64,000 nucleotides of DNA from Macrococcoides equi. Its GTDB lineage: Bacteria; Bacillota; Bacilli; Staphylococcales; Staphylococcaceae. The position numbers and the translations under genes are program-made. Every line of letters begins with the position of its first letter. The stretch's first letter is position 1. The notes beneath the pieces are model-generated. The model was not told the DNA's origin. It ran no database searches and saw nothing but the letters and a program-made list of their open reading frames with translations. The stretch is from NCBI RefSeq assembly GCF_047425865.1, contig NZ_CP179735.1. One strand, 5' to 3'. Below are positions 1-6,837 of this stretch, piece after piece.

Positions 1-123
1 GTAAGCCCTCCAAACAAATATGTAGATTTTGCGATTAATATGTTAGCTATTTTGGATTTATACAATGACCAAGAGGATTATGAAGAAACAGTTAGATTTT
101 ATAAAGAATTTAAGAGTGAATAA
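1..123 (+). CDS. 3' end of an unidentified protein (partial)
   Basis: The reading frame is open from the first base and ends with TAA at 121-123, leaving 40 residues of the C-terminus of a gene that begins outside the window. The tail is acidic and probably helical, ending EETVRFYKEFKSE. No family can be named from so little sequence. It is followed by an 86-bp AT-rich gap before the next gene. Confidence 0.5.
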   Translation, partial: VSPPNKYVDFAINMLAILDLYNDQEDYEETVRFYKEFKSE

Positions 124-209
124 GATTAAGATAATTAAAATAATACAATATTGAATAATAAATTATTAAGTATATCTAATGAAATAACTATTTAATTAAG
201 GTGGTATCA

Positions 210-731
210 ATGAGCAAAATTAAAACAGACATTAGAATCATTTGGATAAATGGTGCATTTGGTGTTGGAAAAACAACGATTGCTGAACGATTGAATAATG
301 TGCTGGTTGACAGTTTAATTTTTGATCCAGAATTAACGGGTAGTTTGTTAAATAAAATTTATCCAGAAGTACTTAAACAAAATGATTTTCAAGATTATTT
401 GGAATGGCGTTCCATAAATAATATAATGTTAAAAAAATTAATAATCAGTACGAATAAAACAATTATTGTTCCAATGACAATAATTGATAATAAATATTAT
501 TCCGAAATCATTAATGAAATTTCGAAAGATAAAATAAAGCAGTTTTTATTAATTGCAAATGACATGACAATAATTAATAGACTAGATAAAAGAATGGAAA
601 ATGAACAATGGCCTTATGAACAAGTTAATAAATGTGTAACGATGTTTCAAAATTTAGAATTTGGTACAAAGATAAATACTGAAGATAAATCAATTGATGA
701 AGTACTAAATGAAATTATTATAAATTTATAA
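210..731 (+). CDS. TmrB-like P-loop NTPase
   Basis: 173 residues. The N-terminus reads IIWINGAFGVGKTTIAERL, a Walker A P-loop in the wording typical of TmrB-type and small kinase-like ATPases. A later segment, TIIVPMTIID, resembles the second core strand of these proteins. TmrB of Bacillus gives tunicamycin resistance; whether this protein protects against any nucleoside antibiotic is not shown by the sequence. I chose ATG 210 because AAGGTGG lies at 198-204 at good spacing; an upstream in-frame GTG at 201 falls inside that ribosome binding site. It stands alone and is followed by a terminator hairpin. The substrate is unknown. Confidence 0.7.
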   Translation: MSKIKTDIRIIWINGAFGVGKTTIAERLNNVLVDSLIFDPELTGSLLNKIYPEVLKQNDFQDYLEWRSINNIMLKKLIISTNKTIIVPMTIIDNKYYSEIINEISKDKIKQFLLIANDMTIINRLDKRMENEQWPYEQVNKCVTMFQNLEFGTKINTEDKSIDEVLNEIIINL

Positions 732-771
732 AGATAAAAATTAATTTCAAATGAAATTTCTTTTTATCTTT
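730..771. terminator. Hairpin between convergent genes
   Basis: The arms AAAGATAAAAA (from 730) and TTTTTATCTTT (to 771) enclose an inner ATTTC/GAAAT pairing. It lies directly after the TmrB-like gene and downstream of the oppositely oriented LytTR operon, so it may serve both strands, although a GC-rich core is missing. Confidence 0.55.
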
Positions 772-872
772 AAATTATTGTGATTATAAATGATAATCGT
801 GCTTAAATTTAATATAAATTCCATATTTCCTTTGATTCGATTACAAGATATTTTTATTAATCTATTATAAAG

Positions 873-1280
873 TTATTTTCCATTGAAATGGGTATCAATA
901 AATTGTTTGTTCAAATAATCTGAATAGAGCTTGAAAATAATAAAGTGCGTGAATATATTTAAAATTAAAATTAAATATAAATATGGCGTTATTTTATTGT
1001 AAAAGTAATGTGAAAATAAATAAACAGATATGAAGATAACTGCTGTGTTGATTATCGAACAGATAAATACATTTTTTTCCCAACGCATAGTTGAAAAATT
1101 CCATAGATAAGGGTAAATTATTCCAAAAGTTAATCCAATTAATATCGATATAAATATAAGATGCCAAAAGTAATATAAAGTCAACGTTTTATCTACATAT
1201 GTCATTGAAGCTAAAATAGTTATCCAAATTAAACTTAAAAAAGATATTTTAAAAAAACTTTGCCTAAGATTATTAATCAT
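873..1280 (-). CDS. DUF3021-like four-helix membrane protein
   Basis: 135 residues with four strongly hydrophobic stretches (about 12-28, 35-60, 70-92 and 98-118) and short charged loops, the layout of DUF3021 proteins. Its start codon overlaps the stop of the LytTR gene (TAATG on the minus strand), implying translational coupling. In other Firmicutes such LytTR plus membrane-protein pairs form LytTR regulatory systems in which the membrane protein restrains the regulator. The family call rests on topology and context more than on diagnostic residues. Confidence 0.65.
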   Translation of the reverse strand: MINNLRQSFFKISFLSLIWITILASMTYVDKTLTLYYFWHLIFISILIGLTFGIIYPYLWNFSTMRWEKNVFICSIINTAVIFISVYLFSHYFYNKITPYLYLILILNIFTHFIIFKLYSDYLNKQFIDTHFNGK

Positions 1281-1711
1281 TATAACATCTCCTTAATTTT
1301 TTTAGCATAGAACCTGCTAACAATAAATTCATTTTGTGAACTACTTTGTATTATTAACCTAGAGCCTTTATCAACTGAAATTGAATATAAGTGATATAGA
1401 TTAAACATTTGGTTATTATTTATTCGTACAATTTTGTATTGATTAAAGTTTTCGAAATCTTTTAGCCTGCCTTTTATATAATATTGAGATTTGTCTATTA
1501 AAATTACTTTTGATAGGTGAGTAAATGTTTCTATACTTTCTATATTATTTATATTTGTCCTTATAGATTTATTCATTCTAATATCTAATAATGTTACTTT
1601 AGTTTCAAAAAAGTTTACAAAATTATTAATTAATTCTTTGTTAGTTTCATGTGTCTCAATATTAACCAAATTTTCTATTAGATGATTATTATATTGAATG
1701 TTAATTTTCAT
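1280..1711 (-). CDS. LytTR-family DNA-binding regulator
   Basis: 143 residues. The C-terminal ~95 residues follow the LytTR pattern: INNIESIETFTHLSKVILID, then YIKGRLKDFENFN, then IVRINNNQMFNLYHLYSIS, ending with a strand and SRFYAKKIKEML. There is no receiver domain, so it is not an ordinary response regulator. An SD (GGAGGAAAG on the minus strand) precedes the ATG. It is the first gene of a two-gene operon with a DUF3021-like membrane protein. Likely targets are its own promoter and perhaps a nearby gene. The regulator family is well supported; the signal is unknown. Confidence 0.8.
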   Translation of the reverse strand: MKINIQYNNHLIENLVNIETHETNKELINNFVNFFETKVTLLDIRMNKSIRTNINNIESIETFTHLSKVILIDKSQYYIKGRLKDFENFNQYKIVRINNNQMFNLYHLYSISVDKGSRLIIQSSSQNEFIVSRFYAKKIKEML

Positions 1712-1887
1712 ATAACTTTCCTCCCTAGATTAAATCTATCATTTTAAAATAACCATGAAAATAAAATTATAATTTGTTGCGTTTTATTCTGTTTTGTTAC
1801 ATTGAATATAAATTACTTTTCCTTTTTAAATTTCTGATTCCTCGGTATAATATTGAAAGTTTGTATATTCGTAAGGGGGTAGTATTA

Positions 1888-2394
1888 ATGAAGGTGAGAT
1901 TATCTGAATATAATTCGATGTGGAAGAAAAGCTATGAAGATGAGTGTGAAAGATTAATGGAAGTAATAAAAGATGAAATTATCAAATTTGAGCACTTTGG
2001 TAGTACTGCTGTTCCAGGGATGAAAGCAAAACCAGTTGTTGACATGATGGTATTAGTGAAGGATATCTATCAAATTGATAAATATAATTCACAATTTATC
2101 AAATTAGGTTATGAAGTTGCTGGTGAATGGGGTATACCTGGCAGAAGATTTATGAGAAAAGGTGGAGAAAATCGAACGCACCATATTCACATCTATCAGT
2201 ATGATCATCCTGAAATATTTAGACATTTAGCAGTGCGTGATTATTTATTAGTGCATCCTGAAGAAGTTAAAGCTTACAGTGATTTAAAAACAAGATTAAC
2301 AGAATCATTTGATGAAACCCCTGAATATAGAAATGCAAAGCATGATTACGTTGTTGCGTTAGAGCGAAGAGCATTAGATTATTTTAAAAACTAA
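1888..2394 (+). CDS. GrpB family protein (UPF0157)
   Basis: 168 residues. It contains the GrpB signature HFGSTAVPGMKAKPVVDMMV, the G-S core of a nucleotidyltransferase-fold protein, and later HHIHIY and HLAVRDYLLVHPEE, also typical of the family. ATG 1888 is preceded by GTAAGGGGGTAG at 1871-1882, a good SD; an upstream ATG at 1774 in the same frame has none and would add a hydrophobic non-family stretch. The biochemical role of most GrpB proteins is not known. It ends in a bidirectional terminator shared with the XRE operon. Confidence 0.85.
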   Translation: MKVRLSEYNSMWKKSYEDECERLMEVIKDEIIKFEHFGSTAVPGMKAKPVVDMMVLVKDIYQIDKYNSQFIKLGYEVAGEWGIPGRRFMRKGGENRTHHIHIYQYDHPEIFRHLAVRDYLLVHPEEVKAYSDLKTRLTESFDETPEYRNAKHDYVVALERRALDYFKN

Positions 2395-2424
2395 AATCAC
2401 GGAAATACATACATTTCCGTGATT
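2395..2424. terminator. Bidirectional terminator
   Basis: Perfect 12-bp inverted repeat, AATCACGGAAAT (2395-2406) and ATTTCCGTGATT (2413-2424), with a 6-nt loop. It sits between the convergent GrpB gene and the XRE regulator, whose stop codon overlaps the right arm. Confidence 0.75.
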
Positions 2425-2608
2425 ATGAAAACAACTCATCTACTGTTACATTCAAGCATTTCGCTAGCTTAAATGCGAGTGATAGAGTAGGATCATATTT
2501 ATCATTTTCAATGGCATTAATCGTTTGCCTCGAAACATTAGTTTTCTCGCTCAACTCAGCTTGAGACATACCCATTTCTTTTCTTAATTCTCTTATTTTA
2601 TTCTTCAA
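2423..2608 (-). CDS. XRE-family HTH repressor
   Basis: 61 residues, almost entirely one Cro/CI helix-turn-helix: MSQAELSEKTNVSRQTINAI covers the two recognition helices and the tail ends LNVTVDELFS. This short YozG-like form is a stand-alone DNA-binding domain. The start is TTG at 2608, with an AAAAGG ribosome binding site inside the end of the upstream gene, only 6 nt past that gene's stop. It is the last gene of an operon with two small membrane proteins and is the obvious candidate to bind the twin operator at the operon promoter. Confidence 0.88.
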   Translation of the reverse strand: MKNKIRELRKEMGMSQAELSEKTNVSRQTINAIENDKYDPTLSLAFKLAKCLNVTVDELFS

Positions 2609-2614
2609 TTAGCA

Positions 2615-2944
2615 TCAACCTTTTGCACTATACTTATTCTTAGTATAAAACAAACTCATGAAAAAGATAACTATAATAATAAGCAAGTAAGATACTTCAG
2701 GAAATTCAGGTAGGATAGCTTTATCTGGATTTCCCAGTTTAAATAATTTTAATATGATGCTAATTAATAATGCGTATACTACCCATACTAAAGTATTAGA
2801 AAAAACTTCTAATAATATTCTAGATGATCTTTCATCAATTTTGTTATTGTTACCCTCAATCATATCTTTAGGTAAAACTTTTTTAATCACAAATCCCCAT
2901 AGACCAGCAAATAAAAATATACATATAAAACCAAGTACTTTCAT
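2615..2944 (-). CDS. Small membrane protein, paralogue of its neighbour
   Basis: 109 residues with three hydrophobic segments (about 2-22, 52-70 and 85-102). The segment DERSSRILLEVFSNTL is matched in the next gene by DERTQIIGNEVFTTTL, so the two look like old tandem duplicates; the layout resembles DUF2178-type proteins that travel with short XRE regulators. I chose ATG 2944 because AAAGGAG lies 8 nt upstream; the longer GTG start at 2965 overlaps the upstream gene and its own SD. Function unknown. Confidence 0.65.
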   Translation of the reverse strand: MKVLGFICIFLFAGLWGFVIKKVLPKDMIEGNNNKIDERSSRILLEVFSNTLVWVVYALLISIILKLFKLGNPDKAILPEFPEVSYLLIIIVIFFMSLFYTKNKYSAKG

Positions 2945-2957
2945 GACGATTTCTCCT

Positions 2958-3269
2958 TTAGACACTATATTTTTTGTTGATTCGAATGTAATTGAAAATA
3001 ATTAAAATAGTAGCTAATGCTAAATTAATTAATTCTGGATATTCATTTAAATAATCAAATTTAATATTATTAAAATCTATGGTTTTCATAATTAAAGAGA
3101 ATATCCAGAAAACAATAAGATAGGTTAAAGTTGTTGTAAATACTTCATTTCCTATTATTTGAGTTCTTTCATCATATTCACTATGACCAGGTCCAAAATT
3201 TAAAAATTTAACGATAAACATAAAAGCAATGACTGTTAATAAAAAAGCAAAAATTAGTTGAATAATCAT
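2958..3269 (-). CDS. Small membrane protein, first gene of XRE operon
   Basis: 103 residues with three hydrophobic segments (about 2-24, 48-66 and 78-95) and the same DER...EVF motif in the loop as the following gene. The SD GGAGG precedes the ATG. It is transcribed from a promoter overlapped by two operator copies. The set of two related membrane proteins plus a mini-XRE regulator is a recurring small operon in Firmicutes; I do not know the physiological role. Confidence 0.65.
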   Translation of the reverse strand: MIIQLIFAFLLTVIAFMFIVKFLNFGPGHSEYDERTQIIGNEVFTTTLTYLIVFWIFSLIMKTIDFNNIKFDYLNEYPELINLALATILIIFNYIRINKKYSV

Positions 3270-3282
3270 AAATCAAACCTCC

Positions 3283-3307
3283 AAATGTCAAATGTTTTTT
3301 ACATTTA
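3283..3307. promoter_or_regulatory. Operator copy 1 (25 bp)
   Basis: 25-bp element beginning AAATGTCAAA and ending TTTTACATTTA, with outer half-sites AAATGT/ACATTT. It differs from copy 2 at only two positions and lies just downstream of the -10 box. The probable ligand is the XRE repressor encoded by the same operon (inference). Confidence 0.6.
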
Positions 3308-3308
3308 T

Positions 3309-3337
3309 AATATAGCAAGTCATTTCAAAAATGTCAA
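3309..3337 (-). promoter_or_regulatory. Promoter of the XRE/membrane-protein operon
   Basis: On the minus strand, TTGACA (3337-3332) is followed after exactly 17 nt by TATATT (3314-3309), a near-consensus sigma-A promoter. The -35 box lies inside one operator copy and the second copy covers the transcription start region. Confidence 0.75.
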
Positions 3338-3353
3338 AAGTATTTTACATTTA
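3329..3353. promoter_or_regulatory. Operator copy 2 (25 bp)
   Basis: Second copy of the 25-bp element, 46 bp from the first and identical at 23 of 25 positions. It contains the -35 box of the operon promoter, so protein bound here would block RNA polymerase. Confidence 0.6.
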
Positions 3354-3446
3354 TTTAAAGCTTAATTGTGGACAAAATCATAAATTTGTCTATTTTTATT
3401 ATTAAGGAATATTGCTACACTTTTGAAAAAAATATGAGGTGATTTT

Positions 3447-4196
3447 ATGATAATAGATGCTTTCGATAATAATTCGGAACCGATTGTTACTTTGAGAAGT
3501 TTTTATGGGGATCAGAAAAAGATTTTAGATGTGTGTATGATTATTTTATCGAAAAATATTTATGACAAAATTTTTGATATATATAAATGTGAAAAAATTG
3601 CAGAGATTCATGCTTGTAACGGTAGTTATCCAATATATAAATTTATTCTTGAAAATAAAGATATTGGATTTTATTTAAGTGGTATTGGATCAACATTAGC
3701 GGCTCAATTTTGTATAGAAGCTAACTGGTTAACTGGTGCTACTCGGTTTATAATGTCAGGTTCAGCAGGTAGTTTAGATAAAGAAAAGACGGATAATAAA
3801 TTTGTGATTCCAACGGAAAGTTATCGAGATGAAGGTATGTCTTATCATTACGCAAAAGCAAATGATTATGTTGAAATTAATAACAGTAATAAAATTGCTG
3901 AAATATTTGATAAATTAGAATTACCCTATGTGCAAGGTAAGGTATGGACAACTGATGCTATGATGAGAGAAACTAAAAATAATGTTGAAATGCGTAAAAA
4001 CGATGGATGTATTGCAGTCGAAATGGAACTTGCAGGTGTTCAAGCGGTTAGTGACTTCCATGGATTTGAACTTTATAACTTTATGGTAACGGGTGATGTA
4101 CTTGCTGAAAATGAATACGAGGTTGACGGCTTAAGTGACGCTAATCATAATATGGATAAATTCTTTATAGGTTTGGAGATAGCAAAGAGCATATAG
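3447..4196 (+). CDS. Nucleoside phosphorylase (PNP/UDP family)
   Basis: 249 residues. Family motifs are in order: SGIGSTLAAQFCIE (substrate loop, about 91), FIMSGSAGSL (phosphate loop region, about 106), then IAVEMELAGVQAV (about 188), the EME signature that holds the ribose, and MVTGDVL near the end. This matches nucleoside phosphorylases or nucleosidases of the uridine phosphorylase/DeoD superfamily; the exact base specificity cannot be read. The start ATG 3447 follows GAGGTG. It is a single gene with no obvious operon partner. Confidence 0.8.
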   Translation: MIIDAFDNNSEPIVTLRSFYGDQKKILDVCMIILSKNIYDKIFDIYKCEKIAEIHACNGSYPIYKFILENKDIGFYLSGIGSTLAAQFCIEANWLTGATRFIMSGSAGSLDKEKTDNKFVIPTESYRDEGMSYHYAKANDYVEINNSNKIAEIFDKLELPYVQGKVWTTDAMMRETKNNVEMRKNDGCIAVEMELAGVQAVSDFHGFELYNFMVTGDVLAENEYEVDGLSDANHNMDKFFIGLEIAKSI

Positions 4197-4256
4197 ATAG
4201 AATTAATAATAATAGATAATTGTTAAAATAATTATTAAATATAATGGAGAATTAAG

Positions 4257-4279
4257 ATGCTAAAGTTTAGTTATTTCGT
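4257..4279 (+). pseudogene. 5' fragment of the gene interrupted by IS30
   Basis: ATGGAGA (4244-4250) is a ribosome binding site 6 nt before ATG 4257, which begins MLKFSYF and then runs into the insertion sequence. The remainder of a small soluble protein resumes on the far side of the element, so this is likely its severed N-terminus. I could not rebuild a clean reading frame across the junction, so additional bases may have been lost. Confidence 0.5.
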
Positions 4280-5333
4280 TTGTCAAAATAAGCTAGACAA
4301 TTTCTCATCTTCGATGAAACTCATAAATACTTCCAATGGTGTTTTATAGCCCAGCGATTTTCTGGGACGATGATTAATATTTTGAGCAACACTAATGATA
4401 TGATCACCAGTGACTGAATTAAAGTCTAATTCTTTATCTAATCCACTGCGTCTAAGTATCCCGTTAGAATGTTCATTCAATCCACGTTGCGACGGAGTGC
4501 CGGGGTCAGCAAAGAATATCGAGATATAGTGTCGGTTACAGATTGTTTTCCAGTTGGAGAATTCCTTACCACAATCGAAAGTAATCGATTTAAATATATG
4601 AGGAGGTAAAGCTGAAAACATAGAGTGAAGAGCATCTTCAATATCATCTGCCTTGCGACCTTGAGGTCGTATAGTGATAATCATCTTAGAGATTCTTTCT
4701 ACTAAGGTTATGACAGCACTCCCATGATTACGGCCAATGATAGTGTCACCTTCAAGATGACCAAATTCTTGAAAGAAGAAAGGAAACTCTTCTATTCTTT
4801 CAGAAATGTGTCTTTTGAAAGCTTGTCTACCTCTTTTTTCACAATGACCATTTGGCTTCCTTTTACCTTTCATAGGTAAAGATTGTACCGAAAAGACGTT
4901 TTCCTTAAACATTCTATAAAGAGTTTTTACAGAACAATCAATCGGGTGTTCACCTCTGCCAATAATGATGTCAGGTGCCCAGCCATCGGCTACTTTTTCT
5001 CGAATATAAGCTGACTGATTTTCTGGAAGTACTATTCTATGTCTGCCACAATTTGATTTTCTTTGCTTATACTCTTGGTAATATTCCAGTGCAGTTATAC
5101 CTGTCTTAAGTGCATTTATTACGTTATAAATTGTCTGTCTTGATCGTTTCAATCTATTTGCGATTTCTTTTACCGAAAGATTTTGATGATAATATGATTC
5201 TATGAACGTGAGTTCATCCGTGTTAAGATGTTTATAGGCCATTCTGTACTAACTCCTTATGTTTTCTTTGGTCGGAAATACATATTGAGTTTAGCACAGA
5301 ATGCTTTTTTAGTTGTCTAGCTTAATTTTACAA
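4280..5333. mobile_element. IS30-family insertion sequence
   Basis: About 1054 bp. The imperfect terminal inverted repeats, 4280-4300 and 5313-5333, match at 19 of 21 positions and share the core TTAAGCTAGACAA or ATAAGCTAGACAA. It carries one intact transposase on the minus strand. TCG is found immediately outside both ends (4276-4278 and 5334-5336) and could be a 3-bp target duplication, but the exact ends are uncertain by 1-2 bp. Confidence 0.85.
4283..5242 (-). CDS. IS30-family transposase
   Basis: 319 residues, full length for the family. An N-terminal HTH (LSVKEIANRLKRSRQTIYN) is followed by the DDE integrase core: D166 in GHLEGDTIIG, D223 in ITFDCGKEF and E257 in QRGLNEHSNG. The SD AAGGAG lies 11 nt before the ATG. 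All catalytic residues and both inverted repeats are present, so the element looks able to move. Confidence 0.95.
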   Translation of the reverse strand: MAYKHLNTDELTFIESYYHQNLSVKEIANRLKRSRQTIYNVINALKTGITALEYYQEYKQRKSNCGRHRIVLPENQSAYIREKVADGWAPDIIIGRGEHPIDCSVKTLYRMFKENVFSVQSLPMKGKRKPNGHCEKRGRQAFKRHISERIEEFPFFFQEFGHLEGDTIIGRNHGSAVITLVERISKMIITIRPQGRKADDIEDALHSMFSALPPHIFKSITFDCGKEFSNWKTICNRHYISIFFADPGTPSQRGLNEHSNGILRRSGLDKELDFNSVTGDHIISVAQNINHRPRKSLGYKTPLEVFMSFIEDEKLSSLF

Positions 5334-5336
5334 TCG

Positions 5337-5699
5337 ACGAAATATAATAATACTATTTATTTTGATGAAGATATTGCCATTATAGAATTCTGGTTACAAT
5401 TGAATGATTGGTTGAATGGAAGTAGTAATGATGAATTTCAATATCATACTATGGAAGTTGAAAATGAGTTCAATCCATTAATTTCAATTTCTCCAATAGG
5501 TGAATACTATCAAATACATTCACCATGGGTCGAAACAGAAATTGCTCTGATTGATAATCAAACTGAAATGGTTAAAAGATTAATAATGCTAAGAGATGAT
5601 ATAAAAGAAGTTATTGAGAGGTATATTCAAAAAGACATTTCAATATATGAATTAAATACGATAGAAAAATTAATGAAAAAAATAATTGAGGTGGATTAA
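5337..5699 (+). pseudogene. 3' fragment of the IS30-interrupted gene
   Basis: About 120 residues with no start of their own: the open frame upstream is made of the IS30 inverted repeat. The protein part begins TKYNNTIYFDEDIAIIEFWL and continues with FNPLISISPIGEYYQIHSPW, a beta-rich small protein without membrane segments. It resembles uncharacterised DUF-type proteins of Firmicutes that I cannot name with certainty. A 16-codon ORF overlapping its stop (from 5699) may be remains of a second gene. Confidence 0.55.
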
Positions 5700-5754
5700 T
5701 GTTTGAGATAGATGAGAATTATTTTGTGACAATCAATGATAGGAAATAGAATTT

Positions 5755-5819
5755 GAAATTGGTAGAACCCCAATTTCGGTAGATAAATTCAATCTGAAAT
5801 TGGTAGAACTCCAATTTCG
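5755..5819. repeat. Two copies of a palindromic intergenic repeat
   Basis: The 24-bp unit GAAATTGG-TAGAACC-CCAATTTCG occurs at 5755-5778 and, with one change, at 5796-5819; each folds into an 8-bp hairpin. A half copy (GAAATTGG) follows at 5836-5843. The gap 5700-5925 contains these repeats and the upstream region of the FusB-family gene. Similar GAAATTGG palindromes are scattered between genes in staphylococci. Confidence 0.65.
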
Positions 5820-5925
5820 AACTAACATTTCTTATCGAAATTGGAGATGCTCACATCAATTTTAATTTTTACTATCATTTTAATATTATGCTATACTCAA
5901 ATCACTAAAGTGGGGTATAGACATA

Positions 5926-6555
5926 ATGATAAAAGCATATGAATTTGCGCAAGTAATGTTTAAAGTGAACCAGTTACTTAAGATTTATAAAACAAATGAT
6001 CCAACGACGAATAAAGCACAAAAAAATATTATATTAGACGAAATTCGAGCAATTTACATTGTGAATGGCATAGATGCTAGTGAGTATATTACTAGACTTG
6101 ATGATATTCGGCTTTCAAAGACGAAAGCTGCTATGATTCTTTCAGAAATGAAACAGTTTGTAGAACCTTTTGAAATGCCTTCAGCTAAACAAGTGGAGAA
6201 GTTATTCAGAAAGGTAAAGAAATTAAAGACACCTTCAAGTGATCAGTATGATCTTCAGATGATGAGCTATCTCGGATGGAATGACCATTCTGCAAATCGT
6301 AAGTATATTGTCTATAAAGATAGTAAAGGTGCTTTTCAAAGTATATACGGGGAATTATCTCCAACTAAAGTGAAGGGTTTTTGTTCAATTTGTCTGCATG
6401 AATCAGACGTTTCATTATTCCTAAATAAAACAAAATCAAATAGTGATGGAACTTATACTAAAAAGGGCGATTATATTTGTCATGATAGTAATGTATGTAA
6501 TCAATTTTTAGATGATATTGATAAATTATATAGTTTTACGCAAAAAATTAAGTAA
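5926..6555 (+). CDS. FusB/FusC-family EF-G-binding protein
   Basis: 209 residues, against about 213 for FusB. The N-terminal domain is helical. The C-terminal domain carries the four-residue zinc site of the family: C153 and C156 (FCSICLHESD) with H186 and C191 (CHDSNVC), the same C-x2-C...H-x4-C arrangement as FusB. Family members bind elongation factor G and free it from fusidic-acid-stalled ribosomes, giving resistance. ATG 5926 follows a GGGGT ribosome binding site. It is a lone gene ending in a strong terminator, next to an IS30 element. Resistance in this host is inference; some chromosomal homologues protect weakly. Confidence 0.88.
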   Translation: MIKAYEFAQVMFKVNQLLKIYKTNDPTTNKAQKNIILDEIRAIYIVNGIDASEYITRLDDIRLSKTKAAMILSEMKQFVEPFEMPSAKQVEKLFRKVKKLKTPSSDQYDLQMMSYLGWNDHSANRKYIVYKDSKGAFQSIYGELSPTKVKGFCSICLHESDVSLFLNKTKSNSDGTYTKKGDYICHDSNVCNQFLDDIDKLYSFTQKIK

Positions 6556-6583
6556 GTGTCAATTTGAGACACTTACTTTTTTT
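6551..6583 (+). terminator. Terminator of the FusB-family gene
   Basis: AGTAAGTGTC (6551-6560) and GACACTTACT (6568-6577) form a perfect 10-bp stem with a 7-nt loop, followed by a T run. It overlaps the end of the oppositely oriented membrane-protein gene. Confidence 0.85.
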
Positions 6584-6818
6584 CTTTTATATAATATTTT
6601 CTTTTAATGATGAGATATATTGTCCAACAGTTTAAAAACGCAGATATTATAAATATAATAAGCGATAAAGAACAAGCGATAACAGCCCATTTTTCATGTC
6701 TTATTGATAACGTATGAATATTTACAAAAATAAATCCTAAGGTTAATAATAAAGAAATAATAGGTGTTATAAGATTCATATTGTCCAGTTTTGAATTTTT
6801 AACAGTAAAATATTTCAT
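6573..6818 (-). CDS. Small two-helix membrane protein behind rtcB
   Basis: 81 residues with two hydrophobic segments (about 17-34 and 43-68) and a basic tail ending KRKYYIKEKK. ATG 6818 is chosen because AAAGGAG is 5 nt upstream; the longer frame adds a lysine-rich stretch that overlaps the end of rtcB. Its start lies only 19 nt after the rtcB stop, so the two are probably cotranscribed. No family recognised. Confidence 0.6.
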   Translation of the reverse strand: MKYFTVKNSKLDNMNLITPIISLLLTLGFIFVNIHTLSIRHEKWAVIACSLSLIIFIISAFLNCWTIYLIIKRKYYIKEKK

Positions 6819-6837
6819 TTTTACTCCTTTCTCATGC

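Noticed and set aside
4276..5336. TCG as target duplication of the IS30 element
   Set aside because: TCG occurs next to both ends, but IS ends are uncertain by 1-2 bp and excising the element with one TCG does not restore the reading frame, so the duplication is not claimed firmly.
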